From positions 682,001 to 746,000 of the forward strand of contig CAWDIB010000004.1 in assembly GCA_963802275.1 (NCBI GenBank): a stretch of DNA of 64,000 bases. Direction: 5' to 3'. Position numbers and translations under genes: made by a program. This DNA comes from CAZMZW01 sp963802275. Lineage in GTDB: Bacteria; Chloroflexota; Anaerolineae; Anaerolineales; Anaerolineaceae. Below the pieces are notes generated by a model. The model was not told the DNA's origin, searched no databases, and saw only the letters and a list, made by a program, of their open reading frames with translations. Shown in pieces: positions 7,854 to 16,649 of the stretch; within the stretch, counting starts at the first letter, position 1; each line of letters starts with the position of its first letter.

Positions 7854-8162
7854 TTAAAGCTTAATTTCGATATCCACGCCAGCGGGAAGATTCAATCGCA
7901 TCAGCATATCAATTGTCTTGGCATCCGGTTCCAACACATCGATCATACGGTTATGCGTGCGGATTTCAAAATGCTCATGGGAATCTTTATCAATGAAAGC
8001 TCCGCGGCGAACTGTGAATTTCTCAATTTTGGTAGGCAACGGAACCGGCCCAACCACTCTGGCACCACTTCTTTCCGCCGTTTCCACAATCCGTTTGGCG
8101 GATTGATCAAGAACACGGTGATCATAGGCTTTTAGACGTATACGAATTTTTTGTTTTGCCAT
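7854..8162 (-). CDS. rpsJ: 30S ribosomal protein S10
   Basis: S10 is a head protein of the 30S subunit that also serves as NusE in transcription antitermination. The 102-residue product begins MAKQKIRIRLKAYDHRVLDQ and has GPVPLPTKIEKFTVRRGAFI and RTHNRMIDVLEP, all typical. It lies 8 bases after tuf and so belongs to the str transcript, with the S10 promoter located after it rather than before it. Confidence 0.98.
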   Translation of the reverse strand: MAKQKIRIRLKAYDHRVLDQSAKRIVETAERSGARVVGPVPLPTKIEKFTVRRGAFIDKDSHEHFEIRTHNRMIDVLEPDAKTIDMLMRLNLPAGVDIEIKL

Positions 8163-8170
8163 GCTTTATC

Positions 8171-9373
8171 CTATTCCAGAATCTTGGTGATGACGCCCGC
8201 GCCCACGGTCAGGCCGCCTTCGCGGATGGCGAAGTTGGAGCCCTGCTCCAGCGCCACCGGGATGATCAGCTCGACCAGCATGTTGACGTTGTCGCCCGGC
8301 ATGACCATTTCCACCTTCTCGGGCAGGGTGATCGAACCGGTCACATCCAGGGTGCGGATGTAGAACTGCGGGCGGTAGCCGTTGAAGAAGGGTTTGTGCC
8401 GTCCGCCTTCATCGGCCTTCAGCACGTACACTTCGGCGTTGAACTTGGTGTGCGGGGTGATACTCTTGGGGGCGGCGACGACCATGCCGCGCTCCACATC
8501 CGTGCGTTCCACGCCGCGCAGCAGCAGGCCGGCGTTGTCGCCCGCCATGCCCTCGTCGAGGGTCTTGTGGAACATTTCCACGCCCGTCACCACGGTCGGC
8601 ATGGATTTCTCGCGCAGGCCGATGATCTCCACGTTGTCGCCCACATGCACTTTGCCGCGGTCAATGCGTCCGGTGACCACCGTGCCGCGCCCCTTGATGG
8701 AAAAGACATCTTCGACCGGCATCATGAAGGGTTTGTCCACTTCGCGCACCGGCTCGGGGAAGTAGCTGTCGATCGTGTCGAGCAGCTCCTTGATGCAGGC
8801 ATACTCGGGGGCGTTCGGGTCGGTCGAGGTGGATTCCAGCGCCTTGAGGGCGCTGCCGCGCACGATGGGGGTCTTGTCGCCGGGGAACTTGTAGGCGGTG
8901 AGCATGTCGCGCAGCTCCATCTCCACCAGTTCCAGCAGCTCGGGGTCACTCATCACGTCCACCTTGTTGAGGAAGACGATGATGCTGGGCACTTCCACCT
9001 GGTGGGCCAGCAGGACGTGTTCCTTGGTCTGCGGCATGGGGCCCTCGGGGGCGGCCACCACCAGGATGGCGCCGTCCACCTGGGCTGCGCCGGTGATCAT
9101 GTTCTTGATGTAGTCGCGGTGACCGGGCATGTCCACGTGCGCATAGTGCCGCTTGTCGGACTCATACTCCACGTGGGCAATGTTGATGGTGATGCCGCGT
9201 TCCTTCTCCTCGGGCGCATTGTCGATCGTGTCAAAGGCACGAAATTCACCTCCACCCTTCAGACTGCAGTACTTGGTGATGGCTGCGGTCAGGGTGGTCT
9301 TGCCGTGATCAATGTGACCCATGGTGCCCACGTTCATGTGGGGCTTGTTGCGTACATAAGTCTCTTTCGCCAT
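8171..9373 (-). CDS. tuf: Elongation factor Tu
   Basis: EF-Tu delivers aminoacyl-tRNA to the ribosome as a GTPase. The 400-residue product starts MAKETYVRNKPHMNVGTMGH. It shows G1 GHIDHGKT, G2 ERGITI, G3 DMPGH, G4 NKVD and G5 SALKALE, and ends VGAGVITKILE. An in-frame start five codons earlier is open but outside the family. The gene is clearly GC-richer than all its neighbours, with G or C in most third positions, which suggests conversion from another tuf copy or a separate history. It follows fusA by 21 bases. Confidence 0.98.
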   Translation of the reverse strand: MAKETYVRNKPHMNVGTMGHIDHGKTTLTAAITKYCSLKGGGEFRAFDTIDNAPEEKERGITINIAHVEYESDKRHYAHVDMPGHRDYIKNMITGAAQVDGAILVVAAPEGPMPQTKEHVLLAHQVEVPSIIVFLNKVDVMSDPELLELVEMELRDMLTAYKFPGDKTPIVRGSALKALESTSTDPNAPEYACIKELLDTIDSYFPEPVREVDKPFMMPVEDVFSIKGRGTVVTGRIDRGKVHVGDNVEIIGLREKSMPTVVTGVEMFHKTLDEGMAGDNAGLLLRGVERTDVERGMVVAAPKSITPHTKFNAEVYVLKADEGGRHKPFFNGYRPQFYIRTLDVTGSITLPEKVEMVMPGDNVNMLVELIIPVALEQGSNFAIREGGLTVGAGVITKILE

Positions 9374-9394
9374 TATTGCTCTCCTCAAATTTAA

Positions 9395-11467
9395 TTAATA
9401 ATTAAGTACTTTTTCCTGCACGGATTGTGACATTGGAGCATAGTGTGCAAATTCCATTGAAAAGACACCACGCCCCTGGGTGGCTGACCTTAATTCAGTT
9501 GCATACCCGAACATCTCAACCAATGGAACCTGGGTGGTCACTTCCTGAATTTTACCCGGGCGGGGTTCCATACCGGAAATCGTAGCCCTTCTTGCATTCA
9601 ATTGAGCCAAGACATCTCCAAGATATTCATCCGGAACCATTACTTCAACTTTCATTATCGGTTCCAGCAAGATCGGTTTTGCTTTTTGGGCTCCCTCGCG
9701 AAAAGCGAATATTGCCGCCATTTTAAAGGCCATATCACTTGAATCCACTTCATGAAATGACCCGTCATAGAATGTTACGCCAATATCTGTCATTGGATAG
9801 CCACCCAATACACCAGTTTCTGCAGCCTCATAAACACCTTTTTCGACCGCATCGAAATAATCGCGCGGAACAGCGCCACCGGTAACTTTATTGGTAAAGC
9901 GAATTCCACTACCTCGCTCCAACGGCTCCATGGAAAACACCACATGACCATATTGACCATGTCCGCCGGTTTGTTTGACATATTTATATTCAACCTTTGG
10001 CAAAGGAAAGGTAATGGTTTCACGGAAAGAAACCCGCGGACGTCCGATATTTGCCTCTACATTAAATTCCCGTTTCATGCGATCAACCAGGATTTCCAAA
10101 TGCAGCTCACCCATCCCGGAGATAACTGTCTGACCGGTATTCTCATCCACATGTACTCTGAAAGTCGGATCTTCCTCTGATAATTTTTGCAGCGCCTTGG
10201 CCAATTTATCCTGATCAGCGGTCGTCTTAGGTTCAATAGCCACCATGATGACCGGTTCCGGAAAGCTGATGCGCTCCAGAATGATTGGATGATGCGGATC
10301 AGAAAGCGTATCTCCGGTTGCTACATTTTTAAAACCAAGAACAGCTCCAATGTCACCCGCTTCAATTTGACTCACATCTTCACGATGATCAGCATAAACA
10401 CGAATGAGGCGCCCCACCCGTTCCTTTTTATCGGAAGAGGAATTGTAGGCCATCAACCCTTGCTCGAGTTTGCCGGAGTAGATACGGATGTAAGCCAATC
10501 TTCCAGCATATGGATCAGTTACAATCTTAAAAACCAGGGCACTGAGAGGCGCGTTTTCATTTGTGGGGCGACTGACTTCATCATCATGACGGGGGTCAAT
10601 CCCTTTGACCTCGGGAATTTCCAAAGGTGAAGGTAAATAATCCACGACACCATCCAAAAGAGGCTGTATTCCCTTATTACGCAGAGCTGTTCCGCAATAA
10701 ACAAGGGTGACCCGGTTTTGAATGACGGCTTTACGGAGGGCTGCTTTGATTTCTGCAATGGAAATTTCTTCTTCATTAACAAATTTTTCAAAAAGTCGTT
10801 CATCCAGTTCGGAAATCTTCTCAATCATTTTTTCGTGGCGCTCTTTTGCCACCGCCCGGAGTTCATGAGGAACTTCTTCGATGCGCAATGTGGTACCCTG
10901 GGCATCCTCCCAATAAATGGCTTTATTTTCCAGCAAGTCAACAACCCCTGAAAATTCCGCCTCCGAACCAATCGGCATCTGCATGGCAATCACATTGGCA
11001 CCCAGGCGTTTCTTAATGGATTTAATGGTGTAATCAAAAGAAGCACCCACCCGGTCCATCTTGTTGACAAAACAAATGCGCGGGACGTGGAATCGGTCAG
11101 CCTGGCGCCAGACAGTTTCACTTTGTGGTTCAACTCCCTGAACGGCATCAAAGACAACAATACCCCCATCCAGGACCCTTAAAGACCGCTGAACCTCAGC
11201 CGTAAAGTCAATATGTCCGGGGGTATCAATCAGATTGATTTGATAGCCGTTCCATTCTGCGGTGATGGCAGCGGAAACAATGGTAATCCCCCGTTCACGT
11301 TCCTGGACCATCCAATCCGTTACAGTAGTACCTTCATCCACATTTCCCAAACGGTAGGTTTTCCCCGTATAAAAGAGGATGCGTTCGGTGGTTGTGGTTT
11401 TCCCCGCATCGATATGCGCGATTATCCCAATATTCCTAATCTTTTCCAAGGGGATTATACGCGCCAT
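9395..11467 (-). CDS. fusA: Elongation factor G
   Basis: EF-G catalyses ribosomal translocation and recycling with GTP. The 690-residue product shows P-loop AHIDAGKTTTTERIL, switch II DTPGHIDF and G4 NKMDR near the N-terminus. Domains II-V follow, with the domain IV loop around GGHGQYGHVVF, and the end is typical (GRGVFSMEFAHYAPM). Length is normal. It lies 33 bases after rpsG and 21 before tuf in standard str order. Codon usage is AT-rich, in contrast with tuf. Confidence 0.98.
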   Translation of the reverse strand: MARIIPLEKIRNIGIIAHIDAGKTTTTERILFYTGKTYRLGNVDEGTTVTDWMVQERERGITIVSAAITAEWNGYQINLIDTPGHIDFTAEVQRSLRVLDGGIVVFDAVQGVEPQSETVWRQADRFHVPRICFVNKMDRVGASFDYTIKSIKKRLGANVIAMQMPIGSEAEFSGVVDLLENKAIYWEDAQGTTLRIEEVPHELRAVAKERHEKMIEKISELDERLFEKFVNEEEISIAEIKAALRKAVIQNRVTLVYCGTALRNKGIQPLLDGVVDYLPSPLEIPEVKGIDPRHDDEVSRPTNENAPLSALVFKIVTDPYAGRLAYIRIYSGKLEQGLMAYNSSSDKKERVGRLIRVYADHREDVSQIEAGDIGAVLGFKNVATGDTLSDPHHPIILERISFPEPVIMVAIEPKTTADQDKLAKALQKLSEEDPTFRVHVDENTGQTVISGMGELHLEILVDRMKREFNVEANIGRPRVSFRETITFPLPKVEYKYVKQTGGHGQYGHVVFSMEPLERGSGIRFTNKVTGGAVPRDYFDAVEKGVYEAAETGVLGGYPMTDIGVTFYDGSFHEVDSSDMAFKMAAIFAFREGAQKAKPILLEPIMKVEVMVPDEYLGDVLAQLNARRATISGMEPRPGKIQEVTTQVPLVEMFGYATELRSATQGRGVFSMEFAHYAPMSQSVQEKVLNY

Positions 11468-11500
11468 TTTAAATACCAGTGTTGCTTGTTCTAATGAATA

Positions 11501-11968
11501 TTAAATTCTAAAATGTGAGAATGCCCGGTTTGCCTCTGCCATTTTATGAGTTTCATCGCGTTTATGAACAGCTGCACCCTGATTGTTTGCAGCGTCCATC
11601 AGTTCTGCCGACAATTTTTCAGCGAATGATTTTCCAGCTCGTGCTTTTGCGCCATCGATAATCCATCGTAATGCCAAAGTGACTCTCCGTCCCTCGTCTA
11701 CTTCCATCGGAACCTGATAGGTAGCCCCACCTACCCGGCGCGGACGAACCTCCATCACAGGTCCAACATTTTTAAGTGCCAAATCATAAACCTCCACAGG
11801 ATCCCTCTTAACCTGTTCCTTGAGAAGGTCAAGTGTTTTATAAACCACCGAGGTAGCTGTGCTCTTTTTGCCGCGCTTCAAAATGTGATGAATGAGCAAT
11901 TGCACATTTTTATGCTGGTAACGAATATCTGGATAAATAGCTCTTTTTTCTGGTTTTGTCCTACGCAT
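11501..11968 (-). CDS. rpsG: 30S ribosomal protein S7
   Basis: S7 nucleates assembly of the 30S head and represses the str operon in E. coli. The 155-residue product begins MRRTKPEKRAIYPDIRYQHK and includes the signature VYDLALKNVGPVMEVRPRRV and the C-terminal HKMAEANRAFSHFRI. It follows rpsL by 19 bases. Confidence 0.98.
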   Translation of the reverse strand: MRRTKPEKRAIYPDIRYQHKNVQLLIHHILKRGKKSTATSVVYKTLDLLKEQVKRDPVEVYDLALKNVGPVMEVRPRRVGGATYQVPMEVDEGRRVTLALRWIIDGAKARAGKSFAEKLSAELMDAANNQGAAVHKRDETHKMAEANRAFSHFRI

Positions 11969-11987
11969 TCATTTTCTCCATCAATAA

Positions 11988-12410
11988 TTAAGCGGTTTTT
12001 GGCCGTTTGGTTCCATACTTGGAACGTCCCTGGCTCCTGACCGCAACTCCGGTTGTATCCAAGGCACCGCGCACAATATGATAACGGACACCCGGCAGAT
12101 CTTTTACACGGCCTCCGCGCACCATCACCACTGAGTGTTCCTGCAGCTGGTGACCTTCGCCTGGAATATAAGCAGTCACTTCCATTCCATTGGAAAGGCG
12201 TACGCGGGCAATTTTACGCAGTGCCGAGTTTGGTTTTTTAGGCGTCATCGTTCTCACCACAGTGCATACACCCCGTTTTTGAGGTGCACCCTTGAGCTGA
12301 CGGACACGACGCTGCCGCTTTGAGTTTAAGGTATACAGTAGAGCCGGGGCTTTGCTTTTTTGCCGTTTGCTCATCCTGCGTTTTCGAATCAATTGATTAA
12401 TCGTTGGCAC
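11988..12410 (-). CDS. rpsL: 30S ribosomal protein S12 (GTG start)
   Basis: S12 is the decoding-centre protein that sets translational accuracy and streptomycin response. The product reads (V/M)PTINQLIRKRRMSKRQKSK and has TPKKPNSALRK with the conserved lysine, then PGVRYHIVRG. The GTG start is chosen because the family starts at PTINQL and a TTGGAG Shine-Dalgarno lies just upstream; the upstream open frame has no similarity. Length is 140, slightly longer than the usual 123-137. No streptomycin-resistance substitution is seen at the lysine of TPKKPNS. Confidence 0.96.
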   Translation of the reverse strand: MPTINQLIRKRRMSKRQKSKAPALLYTLNSKRQRRVRQLKGAPQKRGVCTVVRTMTPKKPNSALRKIARVRLSNGMEVTAYIPGEGHQLQEHSVVMVRGGRVKDLPGVRYHIVRGALDTTGVAVRSQGRSKYGTKRPKTA

Positions 12411-12470
12411 TTTTTTCTTCTCCAAGTACAAAAATAAATATATCAAATCAGTCAAGAAAACCGAAGTTTG

Positions 12471-12498
12471 ATTTTATCATAGGATTCTTCCGCGTCAA
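12471..12498 (-). promoter_or_regulatory. Promoter for the str operon (rpsL)
   Basis: On the minus strand TTGACG and TAAAAT are 16 bases apart in the 95-base gap between rpoB and rpsL. The predicted start near 12464 gives a leader of about 54 bases. The same hexamers occur in the proximal rpoB promoter. No terminator separates rpoB from this promoter, so read-through is possible. Confidence 0.6.
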
Positions 12499-12505
12499 TG
12501 ACAGA

Positions 12506-15500
12506 TTAGAAAAAATCCTCAAATTTTGGTCTTATGCCCATCAGCCCAGTCCCAGGTTTCGGAGTCCTCTGTTTTTCTTCATCTTTTCCAAAACGGATCA
12601 CTTCACCCGAATCCATTTCAGCCTCAACTGCCAAACCGAGACTCTGCAGCTCCTTGACCAATACCCTGAAAGAAGCGGGCAGGTTTGGTTCTTCAATTGG
12701 ATTTCCCTTTACAATGGACTCATAGGCGGCAGTTCTTCCCTGTGTGTCATCCGATTTAATGGTGAGCATTTCCTGCAACGAGTAGGCAGCCCCGTATGCT
12801 TCCAGTGCCCAAACTTCCATTTCACCGAACCGCTGACCACCAAATTGTGCCTTACCACCAAGGGGTTGTTGTGTGACAAGGCTATACGGTCCTGTGGAGC
12901 GGGCATGGACTTTATCTTCAACGAGATGGTGCAGTTTCAACATGGTCATCACACCAACAGTTACCGGCTGATGGAATAATATTCCGGTTTTTCCATCATG
13001 CAGACGTTGCTTTCCCAATATGGGCATGGGCTCAAGGTTATTTTTGGAAAAATCAAGGGATTTCATAAACTCTTCAGCTTTAGCCCTGATTTTCTCCTCA
13101 TCCAAGCTGGTTACATTCTGACCTGAATTTTCCAGCCATATTTTCAAACAGGCATTAATAGCTTCTTCATCACGTATCTTGAAAGTCCGATCACCAAGCT
13201 GAATACTCTCAAAGCTTAATATTTGGTCTGGATCGAAACCTTTTTCCTTCAACCATTCGGCCACCACTGAACGGCGTGCAAAATTCCGGTCAATAGGCAA
13301 ATTGGCAACATCATAGCCCTTTTCACCCAGCCATTGTTCCAAGTAGAGGAGTCGAACCTCTTCATCATCTTTAATACTCTCAGGGGAATACTCATCAGAC
13401 TTGATCCATTCCCAAGCCCGTTCAGTGATCTCCTTCCATGACTGATCCATCAACCACGCCCGGGCAAGTTCAGCCTCGATCTCCTCTTCAGTCGCGCCAT
13501 CGAAAACAGGAGTCACCGCCCTAAAACCCAAGCGGCTGGCAGCCCAACCCAAATGGGTTTCAAGTACCTGGCCAATATTCATGCGTCCCGGAACACCCAA
13601 GGGATTCAAGATCAAATCAATCGGAGTACCATCATCCAGGTAAGGCATATCTTCCACTGGTACAACCTTGGAAACCACCCCCTTGTTACCATGACGGCCG
13701 GCCATTTTGTCTCCCGCGGTAATCTTACGCTGCTGAGCAACGGAAACCCTGACCATTTTATCCACACCAGCGGGTAAGTCTGGATTGTCATCACGCGTGT
13801 AAACTCTGACATCCACCACTTTCCCGCGCTCGCCGTGCGGCATGCGTAATGAGGTATCTTTTACATCCCGGGCCTTTTCGCCAAAGATCGCCCGTAATAG
13901 TCTCTCTTCGGGGGTTAATTCCTTTTCACCCTTGGGGGTAATTTTTCCGACCAAGATATCATTGGGCTCCACTTCAGCGCCAATGCGGACAATGCCATTT
14001 TCATCCAAATCCTTGATGGCTTCATCACCAACATTGGGAATATCACGGGTGATTTCTTCCGGACCCAGTTTTGTATCTCGAGCTTCCAACTCATATTTTT
14101 CAATATGAATGGAGGTAAATCGATCTTCCTGTACTAATTTTTCCGAGATGAGGATGGCATCTTCAAAATTTCCACCTTCCCAGGAGACAAAGGCAATCAC
14201 CACATTCTGTCCGAGCGCAAGGCTGCCATCCACCGTTGAAGATGAGTCCGCTAAAATGTCATCTTTATAGACGCGGTCACCTTTTTCTACAATGGGCTTT
14301 TGATCGATACAAGTGCTTTGATTGGAACGCTGATATTTTCTCAGGTGATAAGTATGTGTTTCACGGCCTGAACGAACGGTGATTTGTCTTCCCGAAACTG
14401 AAACCACTTCTCCATCTTCTTCCGCAATCAAGACCTGTCCAGAATCTCTGGCGGCAAAAGACTCCATACCTGTAGAAATAATAGGCAGATCAGGTTGAAC
14501 CAATGGAACTGCCTGTGCCTGCATATTGGAACCCATCAGGGCTCGATTGGCGTCATCGTGTTCGAGGAAAGGAATCAATGAGGCGCTCATGCCGACGATC
14601 TGGTGGGGAGCCACATCCATGTATTGGACATTAGCAATGGAAGAGTTGATGAAATCCGAATGGTGACGACTGGATACTTGTTCCACAGTGAATTCGTTGT
14701 ATTCATTCAACGGAGAATTTGCCTGCGCGATGATGAATTTATCCTCTGCATCTGCTGAGAGAAATTCCACCTCATCGGATTTATCGGATACAAAAGGAAC
14801 AACGGCCACCATATTCTCAAGCTTGGCCTTTTTAATTTTAGAAAACAACTCTGCAGTAATTCTTTCGCCTTCCCGGGCAATCACTTCATCTGATTTTGGA
14901 GATGTTACTGGGGCACGCAACAATCGACCAATCAAACGATCATCAGTTGCCTCCAGTTCTCGAAATACTTTCCGATACGGTGTCTCGATGAAGCCATATT
15001 CATTTACACGGGCATAGTTGGATAAACGACCGATCAGGCCAATATTAGGACCTTCGGGCGTTTCAATCGGGCAAATTCTGCCATAATGCGAATGATGAAC
15101 ATCACGAACATCAAAGCCGGCTCTTTCACGCCGTAAACCACCAGGTCCAAGAGCAGATAATGTTCTTTTATGGCGCAGTTCAGCCAACGGATTGGTTTGA
15201 TCCATGAATTGGGATAATTGGCTTGAACCAAAAAACTCACGCAAGGCAGCCACCATCGGGCGAATGTTAATGAGATTCATCGGTGAGAGGTCACCCTGAT
15301 CGCGAATGGACATTCGTTCTTTGATGACCCGCTCCATGCGACGCATTCCGATGCGTAATTTATTTTGGATCAGTTCGCCAACAGTTTTGACCCGCCGATT
15401 TCCAAGATGATCAATATCATCTTTGAACTCCATCTCGTTATTAATCATAATCATGCGCCGGATAAGATAGACCAAATCCCACTTGGTCACTGTCCGGTGT

Positions 15501-16453
15501 GAGACCGGAATTTTGGAAGTCAGATCCAACTTTTGGTTCAATTTATAGCGTCCCACTTTTTCCAGGTCATAATGCCGCTGGTCAAAAAGTTGCTCGGAAA
15601 AGAATTCTCGGGCATTATCCAATGTCGCCGGATCGCCGGGGCGCATTTTTCTAAAAAACTCCAGTAACGCTTGTTCGGCTATGCTTTTGCTTTCTTTTAG
15701 ATCCCATTCGGGTTCCTGGTTGATGGTGTTGATGATGAATGTTCGGTCAAGGTCCTTATCAACATCCTGGAAAAGAGAAATCAATTCTTCATCTTTACCG
15801 GTCTTGATGGGTGAATCTTTGATACCATCGTCAACCATTGCCATGGCACGTAAAAAGATGGAGATGGGCACAGTTCGCTTGCGATTAAATTTGAGAATGA
15901 TGTAGTCATTCTTGCGGGTTTCAAATTCCATCCACGCGCCGCGATCCGGAATTAGCTTTGCGGTGGAAAGCTGGCGACCGGTTGCCCGGTTAATGGAAGA
16001 ATTAAAATAAACACCCGGGGAACGGATCAGTTGAGAAACCACAACGCGTTCTGTTCCGTTAATAATGAAAGTGCCTTTCTCAGTCATCTCAGGAAAATCA
16101 CCGAGAAAAATATCCTGCTTGATGGGTTCGGGAACCTCTGGACCAGCAATTAACACGGAAACATATAAAGGACTTGCATAAGTCAGATCACGTTCTATGC
16201 ATTCATCAATGGAGTTTTTGGGATCCTCAAACCAGAACTTAAGTTTGAATTGCCTGCTTTCAGGAGTCTCACTGGGAAAGTAAAGTTTGATACCCTTGTT
16301 ATAGGATTCAATGGGAGTGATTTCGTTAAATAGGTCTTTTAACCCTTCATCTTTCAATCTCTTGAAAGAATCCAGCTGCACCTCTATCAGATTGGGCAGC
16401 TCCAAGATAGAGGGAATTCTTGCGTATGACTTAATTGGCAAAGCGGAAGTCAT
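12506..16453 (-). CDS. rpoB: DNA-directed RNA polymerase subunit beta
   Basis: This is the beta subunit of RNA polymerase. The 1315-residue product begins MTSALPIKSYARIP after an AGGAG Shine-Dalgarno. It contains the rifampicin region SQLSQFMDQTNPLAELRHKR, then TLSALGPGGLRRERAG, the GRICPIETPEGPNIGLI block, and the C-terminal KLHHLVEDKVHARSTGPYSL. Two things stand out. The arginine matching E. coli R529 is threonine (codon ACA). About 165 residues separate VFDGA from DGKTG (residues about 988-1152), where compact homologues have about 20-25. rpoC does not follow; rpsL does, after 95 bases. Confidence 0.98.
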   Translation of the reverse strand: MTSALPIKSYARIPSILELPNLIEVQLDSFKRLKDEGLKDLFNEITPIESYNKGIKLYFPSETPESRQFKLKFWFEDPKNSIDECIERDLTYASPLYVSVLIAGPEVPEPIKQDIFLGDFPEMTEKGTFIINGTERVVVSQLIRSPGVYFNSSINRATGRQLSTAKLIPDRGAWMEFETRKNDYIILKFNRKRTVPISIFLRAMAMVDDGIKDSPIKTGKDEELISLFQDVDKDLDRTFIINTINQEPEWDLKESKSIAEQALLEFFRKMRPGDPATLDNAREFFSEQLFDQRHYDLEKVGRYKLNQKLDLTSKIPVSHRTVTKWDLVYLIRRMIMINNEMEFKDDIDHLGNRRVKTVGELIQNKLRIGMRRMERVIKERMSIRDQGDLSPMNLINIRPMVAALREFFGSSQLSQFMDQTNPLAELRHKRTLSALGPGGLRRERAGFDVRDVHHSHYGRICPIETPEGPNIGLIGRLSNYARVNEYGFIETPYRKVFRELEATDDRLIGRLLRAPVTSPKSDEVIAREGERITAELFSKIKKAKLENMVAVVPFVSDKSDEVEFLSADAEDKFIIAQANSPLNEYNEFTVEQVSSRHHSDFINSSIANVQYMDVAPHQIVGMSASLIPFLEHDDANRALMGSNMQAQAVPLVQPDLPIISTGMESFAARDSGQVLIAEEDGEVVSVSGRQITVRSGRETHTYHLRKYQRSNQSTCIDQKPIVEKGDRVYKDDILADSSSTVDGSLALGQNVVIAFVSWEGGNFEDAILISEKLVQEDRFTSIHIEKYELEARDTKLGPEEITRDIPNVGDEAIKDLDENGIVRIGAEVEPNDILVGKITPKGEKELTPEERLLRAIFGEKARDVKDTSLRMPHGERGKVVDVRVYTRDDNPDLPAGVDKMVRVSVAQQRKITAGDKMAGRHGNKGVVSKVVPVEDMPYLDDGTPIDLILNPLGVPGRMNIGQVLETHLGWAASRLGFRAVTPVFDGATEEEIEAELARAWLMDQSWKEITERAWEWIKSDEYSPESIKDDEEVRLLYLEQWLGEKGYDVANLPIDRNFARRSVVAEWLKEKGFDPDQILSFESIQLGDRTFKIRDEEAINACLKIWLENSGQNVTSLDEEKIRAKAEEFMKSLDFSKNNLEPMPILGKQRLHDGKTGILFHQPVTVGVMTMLKLHHLVEDKVHARSTGPYSLVTQQPLGGKAQFGGQRFGEMEVWALEAYGAAYSLQEMLTIKSDDTQGRTAAYESIVKGNPIEEPNLPASFRVLVKELQSLGLAVEAEMDSGEVIRFGKDEEKQRTPKPGTGLMGIRPKFEDFF

Positions 16454-16521
16454 TTGTTTCTCCTGAACTGTTGCTTGTATTTCCACCCAGCATAAACCGA
16501 CCAATATGCTGGCAAAATATC

Positions 16522-16592
16522 ATTTTATCAAAATATCTATTAATCGTCAATCAAAAGCCGATTATTCTACCACTCTTTTTAGAGCAGTACAA
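16522..16592 (-). promoter_or_regulatory. Tandem promoters for rpoB
   Basis: Two sigma-70-like promoters are read on the minus strand. The proximal one is TTGACG, 17 bases, TAAAAT (16545-16550 and 16522-16527). The distal one is TTGTAC, 17 bases, TAGAAT (16587-16592 and 16564-16569). The spacer of the distal promoter holds a small inverted repeat, CTCT-AAAA-AGAG. Leaders would be roughly 60 and 105 bases. The region also overlaps the upstream side of the divergent plus-strand gene. Confidence 0.55.
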
Positions 16593-16649
16593 ATCCCAAA
16601 CCAAGTTGTATTAAAATTCAAGCAATCTTACAACCCGATTTTTATAATA

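Noticed and set aside
8156..9394. A 412-codon open frame on the plus strand opposite tuf
   Set aside because: It is the antisense shadow of the GC-rich tuf gene. Its His/Val/Gly-rich composition follows from the complement, and EF-Tu on the other strand is certain.
16506..16649. Upstream start for the Agl23-like gene giving 1183 residues
   Set aside because: The extra 48 residues are not hydrophobic or family-like, and they overlap the rpoB promoters.
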